From contig CANRPI010000006.1 in assembly GCA_947632475.1 (NCBI GenBank), forward strand, positions 1-42,192: a DNA stretch of 42,192 bases, in the 5' to 3' direction. Position numbers and translations under genes: made by a program. This document shows, piece after piece, positions 7,922-17,238 of the stretch. Origin of the DNA: an uncultured Clostridia bacterium (lineage in GTDB: Bacteria; Bacillota; Clostridia; TANB77; CAG-508). How positions within the stretch are numbered: position 1 is the stretch's first letter; the number at the start of each line of letters is the position of its first letter. The notes beneath the pieces were generated by a model. That model was given only the letters and a program-made list of their open reading frames with translations, was not told where the DNA came from and searched no databases.

Positions 7922-10006
7922 TTATTTTGCAGATGTCATTGAAGTAAATGAAGTTGACATACTTGTTAATCCAATAAATACTAAAGGTACGATTAAATAT
8001 CCTACAAACATACATACCAAAGGTGCAAAACCAATAGCCTTTCCTATCATTCCTTTTCTCTTTATTAGTCTTTCATTTGATTCTTTTCTCTTTTCTCTAT
8101 AATAATCTCTTTCTGAGTCTAATTCGTCAAATGCATCAACTATTGGAATTTTTTCTACTGCTGCTTGAAGGCTTTCTATTATTCTAATTAGTGGCATAAA
8201 TGATACTTCATCTTTCATTGCTTCTAGTGCTTCCCATGCACCTGCTTCATAGTTATTAACACATTTTGTTATTGGTGCTTTAAATATATTTGAATATCTT
8301 TCTAGCCATTCTAGTATAATTTCTACGTTTACTCTTTCTATTCTCATTAGCATTAATATTATTGTTTGGAATTGCATTACTTCATCTTCCATTTCCAATT
8401 GTCTCATTTTTACTTGGAACATTAAAATCCATATTGGTGCCATATATGCAATTACTGCAAATACAAATGCTAGTAATATTTCAAACCATTGTAAATATTC
8501 ACTATTTATTACAGGTAATTTTTCTTCTACAACTCTTTTAGCCGTTTCTGTTATTTCAGAATCTTCTGTTTCTCCTTCTATGTAATATTTAGACCTTCTA
8601 AAAGCTAGTTCTACATCTTCTACTGTAGTTTTCATCTTGCCTTTAAACATGTCCAAAAAGTAATTGTCTCTTTCTGTTTTTTCCATTGCAGTTTTTTCTT
8701 CTTTTTCTGAAAGTTGACTCATTAAATTGTAGTCTGTCGTCGGCTCTGTATATATGTAATTTACTGCTATTGCATGTAGTTGTGCAAATAAAACAATTGA
8801 AGCTAAACATACAACTATTGCAAGCGAAATTCTATTTACAAACAACCACTGTATTTTTTGCGATGAGGCTGAATCTTTAAGTAAATTATCTATTTTTCTA
8901 CGCTCTTTTGTTCCTTCTTTTGGTATAAATAAGTCTACTACTTTTTTTATTGGTTTTTTCTTATATAATTTTTCTTGCCATGGATTTTCTGTATTTTTTG
9001 TATCTATTCCAGTTGAGCCATTGTCTTTTAATTTTCTAACTAGTACATATGATACAAATGTTAATATCATTATTAATATTTGTACTATCATTCCTGGTTT
9101 TCCTTGATACCAGCTTGCTACAAATGAGAAGTTAGATATTGCCCAACTTTTTAATGGTTCTAGCAATAATACTGGTGCTATTGCTATCATTGATAAACTC
9201 TGAAATACATAATTTAATTTGTCTCTTTTTAATATTTCTAGTTGCATTTCTTGAGTTATATTGTTTACATTTTTTAAATATAGTGATGCTCCATCTACTT
9301 TCCTGTCTCCAAATTCTTTTGTTAAGTATGATACTCCCGCAAATTCTTTTAAAAAGCTATTTGGTGCTATATCATAGTATTTTTCTAGCTCTGTTTCTGG
9401 GTCATCTGATATTAATATTTCATAAATTTTTTCGCCTTGTCTTGATATTTCTTTCTCGTCATCTTGTGATACTTGGTATATTGCTTCTTCTACCATGTTG
9501 TATTCATGGTAAGCGTGTCTTATTTCTGAAAAAAAGTCTATTTGTTGTTTTAAAATATTATCATCTATTTTGTCTACTGAACCATCTATAAATGTGTCTA
9601 TCATAAATATTTCAAATATTAATAATATAAACATTAATAAAAAGTTTGATGATGTTATAAATATGGTTACTATAATTATAGGAATTACTATAGCAAGTGC
9701 CCTTGTTAATACTTTTGCTGTTCCTTTTCTAGTGTTATATTCATCGTCTATATTTACTATTTCTAATCTTCTTCTTATTTTTAGTGCATATCTTTTTATA
9801 AATGGTATTCTTATATATGTTACATATAATTTTTGGAATAATACTTCTAATGAAAATGCATTTTCTTTTGTTCCTTCTTGTAATTTTTTTATTTGCATAT
9901 ATTCTGATTTTTGCAATTTCTTTGATAGCATTACATAAGCAAGTAGTATTATTACAAATGCTCCTGCTGAACCTGCCATTACATATATTATCATTTGGTT
10001 GTCCAC
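7922..10006 (-). CDS. Fused TadB-TadC-type pilus platform protein
   Basis: This is a 694-residue polytopic protein with two type II secretion F-like units in one chain. Unit one (about 1-350) has an N-terminal membrane segment, the pair near residues 100-140, a soluble helical domain (DFFSEIRHAYHEYNMVEEAIYQ) and further helices. Unit two (about 400-694) has MQFQTIILMLMRIERVNVEIILEW, then RLIKRKGMIGKAIGFAPLV and two closing helices. TadB and TadC are usually separate inner-membrane proteins that dock the TadA ATPase. The start is GTG at 10006, set by GGGAGGTG ten bases upstream. It follows cpaF by 40 bases. Four or more out-of-frame CGG triplets leave the frame intact. Confidence 0.85.
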   Translation of the reverse strand: MDNQMIIYVMAGSAGAFVIILLAYVMLSKKLQKSEYMQIKKLQEGTKENAFSLEVLFQKLYVTYIRIPFIKRYALKIRRRLEIVNIDDEYNTRKGTAKVLTRALAIVIPIIIVTIFITSSNFLLMFILLIFEIFMIDTFIDGSVDKIDDNILKQQIDFFSEIRHAYHEYNMVEEAIYQVSQDDEKEISRQGEKIYEILISDDPETELEKYYDIAPNSFLKEFAGVSYLTKEFGDRKVDGASLYLKNVNNITQEMQLEILKRDKLNYVFQSLSMIAIAPVLLLEPLKSWAISNFSFVASWYQGKPGMIVQILIMILTFVSYVLVRKLKDNGSTGIDTKNTENPWQEKLYKKKPIKKVVDLFIPKEGTKERRKIDNLLKDSASSQKIQWLFVNRISLAIVVCLASIVLFAQLHAIAVNYIYTEPTTDYNLMSQLSEKEEKTAMEKTERDNYFLDMFKGKMKTTVEDVELAFRRSKYYIEGETEDSEITETAKRVVEEKLPVINSEYLQWFEILLAFVFAVIAYMAPIWILMFQVKMRQLEMEDEVMQFQTIILMLMRIERVNVEIILEWLERYSNIFKAPITKCVNNYEAGAWEALEAMKDEVSFMPLIRIIESLQAAVEKIPIVDAFDELDSERDYYREKRKESNERLIKRKGMIGKAIGFAPLVCMFVGYLIVPLVFIGLTSMSTSFTSMTSAK

Positions 10007-10046
10007 TTAGCTTTAGCACCTCCCTATTTTTCAAATTAGTGTTTTT

Positions 10047-12012
10047 TTATATTTCTGTTTTTGGTTTTCTTCCGCGTTTTTTTGGTTTTTCTTCTACTCC
10101 TGCTGATACTTCAACTGTTTCTCTTTTTAAATGTTTTCCCCAATGTCTTTCTACAAATTCGTCAAAATCATCTACATCTGATTCATCCATATTGTTTCTC
10201 ATTTCTATTAAGTTTTTGTCTGATATTGGATTTGTTATTATATATTCTCCATCTACATATTCTAATATATTTCTATATACATATAATTGTCTATCAGTTG
10301 TTTTTGTAAAATAGTGTGTTGCATTGTCAAAAAACTTGTCAAATTTTCCTTCTAAAGTTTTTTGATTTCTATGGTCAAATGTGTATTCGTTTTTGTTTTC
10401 TACTGGTATACATTCTGTTACTCTTTCTATGTATCTTCTTCCTCTAAAGTCTTTTACTAAGTGTATATCAAAGTTTAAAACTTGCACAACTTGTTCTTCT
10501 GCTGTTTTTTCGTCTTTAAACACTCCTGCTCTTAACATTGAGTTTCTTAATGCTGTTACTAAATCTGGGAAAGTCTTTGCGTGGTGAGTAAATAATGTAA
10601 ATTTAGATGCAACTTGTGCAGATTGTATCATCCAAGATGCTACGGGGTCAGTTGCAACCTCACCAATTATGTTTACAGAACCGTCAGTTTTCTTTTGAAC
10701 GTCCAAACAGTCTTGTCCTGAAATTGTTTCTGTTTCTCTCATTGATAATATGTTTCTAGTTGGATAAATTTTTCTTAAGTGTAACTCGAATGCTGTTTCT
10801 GTAATACGAAGGTTCATTGTTTCATATATATTTTCTATCATTGCCATAAGCATTGTTGTTTTTCCGGCATCCTTGCTCTCCTGTTAGTGATATTATTCTT
10901 GCTCCTTTTACTAAATATTTTAGTAAGTCTATTGCATCTTCTTTTCCTGGATAAAGTACTATTTGCTCTAAAGTTGCTCTCTTTACGTCGAATTTTCTTA
11001 CGAAAAATGCCCATGTTTCTGACATTGATGGTCTTACAACTACGACACGTGAACCATCTTTCATTTCATTTATTTTATAACCATTTGTGTCTGATAATTG
11101 TCCTGGATTGTTATATTTGTATATATTTTGACATACTCTTTTTAGTTCTGCTTCTGTTCCAAATGATAAAAATGCTAAACGTATTGATTTACCTCTAAAC
11201 ATTATCCATATACTGTCACATGCTCTTGGAACTTTATGTTCTGTGATTTGGTTCAAATAGTCACTTTCTGTTTGTGCTACTTGACTTAAGAAACTTTCTG
11301 GTAATCCAGATACACCACCAGATACACCATCTATGTTCATATCTCTTACTTCATCTATGCTACTATATCCTTTATAACGTTGATATATTCTTTGTACTAG
11401 AACTGATAATTTATCTGAAAAAGCTAATACTATATTTTCTTGTTCATAAATTTTTGAAATTTCATCTTCTGTAATTACATATGATGGTTTTGATTCTCCT
11501 TCTACATATTTTAGTTCATCTAATTTATATTTTTTTATTAGTTCAGGTAGTGCCTCATAACCAAAGTCTTTTTTGTAGGCATATATTAAAATATCGAATT
11601 TGTCTTGTGCTGTTAAAAGTGATGGTATATCAAATGGTATTGCTTTTGATATGTTTGTTTCTGTTACGCCATATTCATTTGCTAATAAGTCATATATCAA
11701 TTCTTTAACATATTTTTTGTCATTTACGTCTCCATATGTGCATCCTTTTAATGCCTTTTTTAATTCGTATTTTTTATTTTTTCTCCTTTTTAATTCTTCT
11801 TCAGAGAGACCTATATCATATAAGTTTATTTTTGTTATTTCATCTAATCTTCTTTTTACAAATTCAATCATCTTTTCTATTGTATATGTTTTGTCATCTA
11901 CATCTATTGTATTTTCAGTTTCTGCTGTTTGTTTCTTTTTAATAGTATAATAAACTGCATATATTGCAATTCCTATTACTACTACCATTAAAATGATGTT
12001 AGTTATTGTCAT
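10047..12012 (-). CDS. cpaF: CpaF/TadA-type secretion ATPase, with a +1 shift at CGG inside Walker A
   Basis: The gene reads as two frames. The N-terminal part ends SLTGEQGCRKNNNAYGN, which is the Walker A motif out of register; the C-terminal part begins mid-gene with LMAMIENIYETMNLRITE. Reading the in-frame CGG (10864-10866, codon 383) plus its next A as Gly gives GEQGCGKTTMLMAMIENIYE, a textbook P-loop, and one 654-residue protein. Motifs of the PilT/TadA class follow (MRETETISGQD, FTHHAKTFPDLVTALRN). The N-terminus carries a membrane helix (about 4-24), unusual for this normally cytoplasmic hexamer. Start ATG 12012 with AAGGAGGG. A null CpaF would make the whole pilus operon useless, which argues for recoding over decay. 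Confidence 0.85.
10864..10866 (-). other. Putative CGG(A) +1 recoding site 3 (Walker A)
   Basis: The coding strand reads GGA TGC CGG AAA AAC AAC in frame 0, and TGC [CGGA] AAA ACA ACA ATG with four bases read. The second reading restores the invariant Gly-Lys-Thr of the P-loop. Confidence 0.85.
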
Positions 12013-12039
12013 CCTAGGTTTCCCTCCTTATTTTATCCT

Positions 12040-12876
12040 TTACATTCTTTGTTTTAAATCTTCTAGCCTATATATTATATTTTCTGATGCTCTTTTTATT
12101 TCTTCTATAAAGAATGAATTTCTGTCATCTGCTGCTAAACTTCTTAAGTCTAAAAATAATTGTGTAACTCTCGCTTCTTCAGAAGCTTCAAAAAATAGTG
12201 TATTATATGGTATTGTTAATACTTTATTTTTTTCTTTCATATATCTAGATATATTTTTAATTGTGTATTTTGAAAATTTGTCATACCTTCCAACTGATAT
12301 TATTGTTTTTATTGATTTTAATATTGGCTTTTCTTCTCGTATTTTCATGAATTCATCTATGCTAGTTAGTCTTTGACTTATACTTGCTACTATTAAGTTT
12401 GAATTTGAAATTATTGTATTTATTATATCTTCTCCTAATTCTGCATCTAAGTCTACAAATACTAAGTCATAATAATTGTTTGCTAAATTTATTAGTTCTG
12501 GATAGCCTTCTTTTAGTTTTTGATATTCTAAATTGCTTCCTTTAAATGATGTTAAAACTTCTAGTCTTTCTTTATATACAATTTTAGTATAGTTTGTAAT
12601 TATTTGTGGTGAAAGTTTGTTGCTTTGCATTACTCTCATTGCTCCTTCTATACCTTCTTCCACTCCTGTATTTGTATTTGGTCCAAATATGCCAAGGCTT
12701 TTTTGAATTTTTCTTTCATTCCAAAAACATTTATTTATTTTTGTATCATTGTATCCCGTAGAAATTAATAATATTTTTTTGTTGTGTGTAATTGCCATAT
12801 AAGATGCAATTGCAACTGCAGTCATGGTTTTTCCTGTTTGCTCTTTTCCACTATTCCAAAATGTTATAACTGACAT
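12040..12876 (-). CDS. TadZ/CpaE-like ParA/MinD-family ATPase
   Basis: This 278-residue protein has an N-terminal deviant Walker A loop (SGKEQTGKTMTAVAIASYMA, residues 9-28) and the SIMIBI-type Asp loop LVFVDLDAELGE. It looks like the polar-localising TadZ/CpaE ATPase of Tad systems, which places the pilus machine in the cell. Ribosome site AAGGAGC. It is followed by cpaF after 27 bases. A second, degenerate relative lies just upstream. A single CGG triplet (ACG GGA) is out of frame. Confidence 0.75.
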   Translation of the reverse strand: MSVITFWNSGKEQTGKTMTAVAIASYMAITHNKKILLISTGYNDTKINKCFWNERKIQKSLGIFGPNTNTGVEEGIEGAMRVMQSNKLSPQIITNYTKIVYKERLEVLTSFKGSNLEYQKLKEGYPELINLANNYYDLVFVDLDAELGEDIINTIISNSNLIVASISQRLTSIDEFMKIREEKPILKSIKTIISVGRYDKFSKYTIKNISRYMKEKNKVLTIPYNTLFFEASEEARVTQLFLDLRSLAADDRNSFFIEEIKRASENIIYRLEDLKQRM

Positions 12877-12891
12877 TTTCTATGCTCCTTT

Positions 12892-13578
12892 TTATATAGT
12901 TTTTATGGTTCTTCTTATTATATTGTCATTTACGCTTTCTAAAATTTCTCCAACTATATATGCTAAAGAATCTTTGTATTGAACGCTTAATTTTTTGAAT
13001 CTTATTTTTGCTACTCTTTGATTTTCATATATTACATTTAAATCTCCATTTTCTATAGGAAAATATACTCTGTATTCATTCCATATTACTTTATATCCTA
13101 ATGATAAAAAGTTTAGGTAATCATCTTCTTCTTTAAGCATTTCTTTAGAAAACAATATTTTTGTTAAACTAATTGGATTTTTTATTTCCATTAATGTCTC
13201 TAAACCTTTTTTTAATGAGTATGCATCAAATGATGTTACAAAATAATTTTTTTGAGCTTCTTCTAATCCAAAATCGTTAAATGCTTGTATATTGTCTACA
13301 TCTATTAATATGTAATCATATTCTAATTTTTGGTTTTCATTAACTCCTAAATACTTTTCTATATCTTCCATATTATTAAAGCCTACTGCTATATCTATTT
13401 CTTCATATTCGGTTACATACATGACAGTAGGATTTATAGTTGGAATTATATATCTTGCTTTTTGTTTTGCAGTTGCATCTATTACTAATACTTTTTTTTC
13501 TAGTTCTGTTAATACTTTTGCAATATATACAATTAAATCAATTTTATCATAAGCTCCTATAAATCCTACTTTTTTCAT
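12892..13578 (-). CDS. Degenerate TadZ-like protein without a P-loop
   Basis: This 228-residue protein has a MinD/ParA-like fold pattern: MKKVGFIGAYDKIDLIVYIAKVL at the N-terminus, KKVLVIDAT, and LEYDYILIDVDNIQAF. The expected GK[ST] is replaced by AYDKIDL, so nucleotide hydrolysis is unlikely. Non-ATPase TadZ partners are known in Tad loci, and a heterodimer with the next gene is plausible (inferred). Ribosome site AAGGAGAG; 15 bases separate it from the next gene. Confidence 0.65.
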   Translation of the reverse strand: MKKVGFIGAYDKIDLIVYIAKVLTELEKKVLVIDATAKQKARYIIPTINPTVMYVTEYEEIDIAVGFNNMEDIEKYLGVNENQKLEYDYILIDVDNIQAFNDFGLEEAQKNYFVTSFDAYSLKKGLETLMEIKNPISLTKILFSKEMLKEEDDYLNFLSLGYKVIWNEYRVYFPIENGDLNVIYENQRVAKIRFKKLSVQYKDSLAYIVGEILESVNDNIIRRTIKTI

Positions 13579-13597
13579 GTATTTCTCTCCTTATTTT

Positions 13598-14704
13598 TTA
13601 TTGTGCTGGTGTTAAACCTTGTAAATATTCTCTTCTTGAATCTTGAGTTCTTGTTATACTTTCTTGCATTCCTGATTGTGCACTTGAATCTGCTTGTTCT
13701 TGTTGGTTTTGTATTTCTTTATTTATATATTCATTTCTTAAATTACTTAAGTTATTTGCATTATATCTTGAAATTAATTCTGTTTTAGCTTTTTCTAATA
13801 CATTTGGATTTGCTAATAATAATGCTGATGTTTCTGCATTTATTGGATATGTTGGCGTTGCTGCTTCTTGCATTCCAGCTTCTGTATATTTTGTTGCATA
13901 TAATTTTGAACCTGGTATTTTATATGCATCATATATTGCACAACTCATATGTAAAATTTCATCTTCTGTTAAGTTTAACCAAATTGTATCTTCTGAATCC
14001 ATTCCAGCTACTGAAGGTATTTCTACTTCTTTTTTAGATATTACTATATAGTTTTGTCCACTTGGAAGCATAAATCTTATATCTATATAATCTCCAGTTG
14101 TTAAATCCATTGGTAATACTACTGCATTATATTCTTCTCTTCTTACATCGTTTTGAACAAGATTGTCGCTTTTGCTGATTAATTCTTTAGTTATTACTGT
14201 ATTTGCTTTCATATTTACTTTTGCAACTACTGGAACCGTATTTAATTCTAAATATTCTTTTTCGTTTTCATTGTTAGTTGTATTTATATAATAATTTTGT
14301 GTTTCTTCTTCTATTTTTACTTCATATTCTTTATTATTTTTTGTTATATATCTTTTTGGTTGTTTAGTTTTTTCATCAACTTTAGTATATATTGCATTTC
14401 CAGCTTTATCTTCTAAAGCATAGCTAGATATAAAATCTGCATCATCAGTTGCATTGCTTGGTACTAATATTTTTGGTATTATTTGCTCTGTCAACATATC
14501 TTGTGTTATTACTTGTCCTGAAGATACATCTTGATTTAACACATATATTTGAACACTAGTTGCTAATTCTTCTTGTTCTTCCTTATTTTTTTGCATTAAT
14601 TGCATAATTAATAATGCTATTACTGCTCCTGAAATTATTAAAGTTAAAAACATTCCTAATAAAAATGAATTTCTTGCTTTTCTTTGCATTGGATTTGTTG
14701 CCAT
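13598..14704 (-). CDS. cpaB: CpaB/RcpC-like pilus assembly protein (SAF domain)
   Basis: This 368-residue protein has a cytoplasmic basic start, one transmembrane helix (about 13-33) and a SAF-like domain near 45-125 (VQIYVLNQDVSSGQVITQDML). A second half contains LTTGDYIDIRFMLPSGQNYIVISKKEVEIP, and the C-terminus is Gln/Ser-rich and disordered. CpaB/RcpC proteins are periplasmic or wall-zone assembly factors of Tad pili. It is the first gene of the operon, preceded by GGGAGGA and a 212-base leader region. No secretin (RcpA) is seen, as expected for a monoderm. Confidence 0.85.
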   Translation of the reverse strand: MATNPMQRKARNSFLLGMFLTLIISGAVIALLIMQLMQKNKEEQEELATSVQIYVLNQDVSSGQVITQDMLTEQIIPKILVPSNATDDADFISSYALEDKAGNAIYTKVDEKTKQPKRYITKNNKEYEVKIEEETQNYYINTTNNENEKEYLELNTVPVVAKVNMKANTVITKELISKSDNLVQNDVRREEYNAVVLPMDLTTGDYIDIRFMLPSGQNYIVISKKEVEIPSVAGMDSEDTIWLNLTEDEILHMSCAIYDAYKIPGSKLYATKYTEAGMQEAATPTYPINAETSALLLANPNVLEKAKTELISRYNANNLSNLRNEYINKEIQNQQEQADSSAQSGMQESITRTQDSRREYLQGLTPAQ

Positions 14705-14770
14705 TACAAATTCCTCCCTTTATAATTAATATATTTATTATATAGAATTTTAGAAAATATAGCTATAAAT

Positions 14771-14787
14771 TAGAACATGTAGTTCTA
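14771..14787. promoter_or_regulatory. Palindrome in the pilus operon leader, possible operator
   Basis: TAGAAC-ATGTA-GTTCTA is a 6-bp perfect inverted repeat with a 5-base spacer, about 67 bases upstream of cpaB in otherwise plain AT-rich DNA. It resembles a regulator site but has one spacer base too many for a standard Bacillus-type LexA box (GAAC-N4-GTTC). No clear -35/-10 pair could be fixed beside it. Confidence 0.3.
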
Positions 14788-14916
14788 AAAATGACATATA
14801 TATTTATATTTTTACAAAATCCCTTATCTATTTTATTTTAACTCAACTTTTCGCTAAAATCAATAAATTTATATTCTGTTACTAAAAGTTAATATTTTTG
14901 TAACATATTTGTAATA

Positions 14917-15805
14917 TTATAAAAATTTTTCTAATGCTTTTGCAACTCCTTCACTGTTATTATCATCTGTAACATAATTGGCTACTTCTATTAAAAATGG
15001 CGTACTTCCTTGCATTGCAATTCCGAAGTCCTGCATTTTCTACCATCTTTTTATCATTCATATTGTCACCTATTGCTATTATTTCATCTTGCTTAATTTG
15101 CATTTTTTCATTACTTTCTATTTCTTTTAATAAAAATTGCAATGCATTCCACTTGTCAGTATTTTTAGCAGATATTTCAGTATAATAGTAATCTAAATTT
15201 AATTGCTCTGTTCCTTGCATAATTTTCTTTCTTGACATATGTTCCACATCTAAAGTTTGTATTTCACTAATTTTTCTTACTTTTCTCATAATGGAATTAA
15301 AAATTGATTTTGTATCATCACAAATAGTTATTTTTAAAAACTTTTCATTTTCAGTATTTTTTATATAATCATAAATATTTTCTTGAATACTTATATTTAT
15401 TTTATTTTTTTCTGATTTTTTTAGATTTTCCTTATAATAATATAATACATTGTATTTTAAAGCAGTTGCAAGAATAGCATTTTCAGTATAAACATTATAT
15501 GAAATACTATTTTCTTCACATATTTTTACAATTTCTAAAACTTTTTCTTTTTCTAAAAAATTTTCATATATAATTTTTTCACTTTCCATATCATAAACAA
15601 TAGCTCCATTTGCTGCTATAAAATAATTTCCACATCCTATTTGTTTGCATATTGTTTTTATTGAATCTATTGGTCTTCCTGAAGCAATTATTATTTTTGC
15701 TCCTTTTTCTAATTTTTCCTTTATTACTTTCTTTGTATTTTCAGTTACTACTCCTTCACTATTTAACATGGTTCCATCTAAGTCTATTGCAACCAATTTA
15801 TACAT
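14917..15805 (-). CDS. Cof-type HAD phosphatase, read through a +1 shift at CGG
   Basis: The protein starts MYKLVAIDLDGTMLNSEG (HAD motif I DxDGT). Upstream in-frame codons are ignored because AAGGAGAG precedes this ATG at 15805. Motif II is IIIASGRP and motif IV is IAIGDNMNDKKMVENAG. After motif IV frame 0 gives a nonsense tail (LRNCNARKYAIFN). Reading CGGA at 15025-15022 (codon 261) as Gly restores ENAGLGIAMQGSTPFLIEVANYVTDDNNSEGVAKALEKFL, the standard Cof C-terminus, ending at TAA 14917-14919. The product is 295 residues. The substrate is probably a sugar phosphate or nucleotide; it cannot be told from sequence. Confidence 0.88.
15023..15025 (-). other. Putative CGG(A) +1 recoding site 4
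   Basis: The coding strand reads GGA CTT CGG AAT TGC in frame 0, and CTT [CGGA] ATT GCA ATG CAA with four bases read. It restores the family motif AGxGxAM and the cap-to-core C-terminal segment. Confidence 0.85.
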
Positions 15806-15873
15806 TTTTCTTTCTTTCTCTCCTTTCTTCTCTTTTCTTTTCATTTTCATTATACATTTAATATATTTTTTAT

Positions 15874-15988
15874 GCAAGTGTGCCATGGGGTGGGCTCTTC
15901 TTCATGGCGTATTTGGACCACGGGGTGCTTCTTCATGGCACAAATGTGCCATAGGTAAGCGTTTTCCATGGCACATTTGTGCCACACA
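15874..15988. repeat. GC-rich cluster of degenerate inverted-repeat units
   Basis: Four related units of about 30 bases, each built on CATGGC...TGTGCCA-type arms, follow one another. The third and fourth carry near-perfect palindromes (ATGGCACAAATGTGCCAT at about 15933-15950; a variant with the centre inverted at 15968-15984). The cluster is much richer in GC than the DNA on either side and lies between the HAD gene and the SASP gene. It resembles a REP/BIME-like intergenic element. With 15989-16173 it accounts for the 368-base gene-free stretch before the SASP gene. Confidence 0.6.
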
Positions 15989-16008
15989 TTTCTTTTAGAC
16001 ATAAAAGA

Positions 16009-16027
16009 GCAGGAAATCAAATCCTGC
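16009..16027 (-). terminator. Terminator-like hairpin downstream of the SASP gene
   Basis: GCAGGA (16009-16014) pairs with TCCTGC (16022-16027). On the minus strand the stem is followed by TCTTTTATG, a modest T-run. It lies about 145 bases beyond the SASP stop and just before the GC-rich repeat cluster. The remaining bases up to 16173 are featureless AT-rich DNA. Confidence 0.45.
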
Positions 16028-16173
16028 CTTTATCAATATGTAAAATCTAAAAGATTAAACTTATCAATAAAAACTAAACTTAACTTCCTGCTAATACAAA
16101 ATATAATTAAATTCTTTAAGCCATAAATATTTAGCATTTGTAATATACAAAAGACTAACTAAATTTAATTAAA

Positions 16174-16371
16174 CTATTTCATATTTCTTTCAGCTTGTTC
16201 TATCATTTTCTTAACCATTTGTCCACCGATTTTACCAGCGTCTTTTGCTGATATATCTCCATTATATCCGTCTTTTAAAGTAACACCTACTTCGCTAGCT
16301 ACTTCATATTTGAATTTATCTAATGCATCCATAGCTTCTGGTACTAATTTTTTATTTGAATTGTTTGCCAT
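16174..16371 (-). CDS. Alpha/beta-type small acid-soluble spore protein
   Basis: This 65-residue protein reads MANNSNKKLVPEAMDALDKFKYEVASEVGV...GYNGDISAKDAGKIGGQMVKKMIEQAE, the two conserved blocks of alpha/beta SASPs. These coat and protect DNA in the dormant spore. EVASEVGV carries the germination protease cleavage site. The start at 16371 is chosen because AGGAGGTG lies just upstream; a longer in-frame extension to 16518 has no ribosome site and no family similarity. It confirms a spore-forming lineage. Expression is expected in the forespore, though I could not pick out a clear sigma-G promoter. Confidence 0.93.
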   Translation of the reverse strand: MANNSNKKLVPEAMDALDKFKYEVASEVGVTLKDGYNGDISAKDAGKIGGQMVKKMIEQAERNMK

Positions 16372-16551
16372 TGTTCTTTCACCTCCTGTAAATATTACAT
16401 TTCTAAAGAAAAAACTTTTGCTTTTTCTAATACTATCATTCTCAGAAATGTAAAAAAATAAACAGGAAATTTTTTCAAAAATATTATTGTTTTTACTTTT
16501 TTTAGTTTTGCTTTTCATATTTTTACTAAAGCAAACAAATATTATACTTTT

Positions 16552-17079
16552 TTATGCTTCTGGTTCTACTAAACCATAATTTTTTCCATCTTTTAATTTA
16601 TGTATAGCATTAACTTTGCCTGTTTCTACATTTATAAATACTAAAAAGTTGTGTGATGGTTTTTCTTGTAACTTTAATACTGCGTCTTCTGGTAACATTG
16701 GTTTTATTTCATAATATGATGTTTTTATTATTTCATTTTCTATTTCTTGTGCATTTTCTTCTATTTTTTCCATTGATTTTATTGATGAGTCTTTCATCAT
16801 TTTTTCTCTTTTTGTTTTTGCTTTTCTTATTTGTCCTTCTAATATGTCTATGTCTTTGTCTATTGATGCATACATATCTTTGTCTTCTGTTACAGCTCTG
16901 TATTTTTCTCCATTTGCTGTAACATAAATTTCTGCTATTTGTTCATTTTTTTCTGTTCTTAATGTTACATCTGCTTGTGCATCTTCAAAATATTTTGCTA
17001 TTCTATCTAGCTTTCTTTCTACATAATCATTTATTGCCTCTGTTATTTTTAGTTCTTTTCCTATTATTTTTATTTTCAT
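16552..17079 (-). CDS. hpf: Long-form ribosome hibernation promoting factor
   Basis: This 175-residue protein has an N-terminal S30AE domain (MKIKIIGKELKITEAINDYVERKLDRI..., 1-95), a charged linker, and the C-terminal dimerisation domain (SYYEIKPMLPEDAVLKLQEKPSHNFLVFINVETGKVNAIHKLKDGKNYGLVEPE). That is the long form, which forms 100S ribosome dimers in resting cells. The start at 17079 is set by AAGGGAG; the frame extends nine codons further upstream without a site. No CGG codon occurs. Confidence 0.95.
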   Translation of the reverse strand: MKIKIIGKELKITEAINDYVERKLDRIAKYFEDAQADVTLRTEKNEQIAEIYVTANGEKYRAVTEDKDMYASIDKDIDILEGQIRKAKTKREKMMKDSSIKSMEKIEENAQEIENEIIKTSYYEIKPMLPEDAVLKLQEKPSHNFLVFINVETGKVNAIHKLKDGKNYGLVEPEA

Positions 17080-17126
17080 AAAAATCGCTCCCTTCAGTTT
17101 TTTCAAAAATTTTAGATAATATTTGC

Positions 17127-17149
17127 ATAATCCATTTTTTATGGATTAT
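17127..17149 (+). terminator. Hairpin between recO and hpf
   Basis: ATAATCCAT (17127-17135) and ATGGATTAT (17141-17149) form a perfect 9-bp stem. The T-run follows on the plus strand, while neighbouring genes run on the minus strand, so its use as a terminator is doubtful; it may instead be a 5' leader structure of hpf. Confidence 0.35.
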
Positions 17150-17238
17150 TTTACACTATCGGCTTTTTATATATTGCATTATATATTTTATTTTTTATTT
17201 TGTCAATTACCATTTTTTTGCTATTTTATATGTTTTTT

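Noticed and set aside
10047..10853. The C-terminal part of cpaF as a separate gene
   Set aside because: It starts inside the ATPase core, directly after the Walker A motif, without a ribosome site, and the two parts make one normal enzyme.
14771..14787. LexA (SOS) box
   Set aside because: The spacing is GAAC-N5-GTTC rather than N4, and the gene downstream is a pilus gene. Kept only as a weak possible operator.
16372..16518. N-terminal extension of the SASP gene
   Set aside because: It has no ribosome site, is not SASP-like, and a strong AGGAGGTG precedes the internal ATG at 16371.
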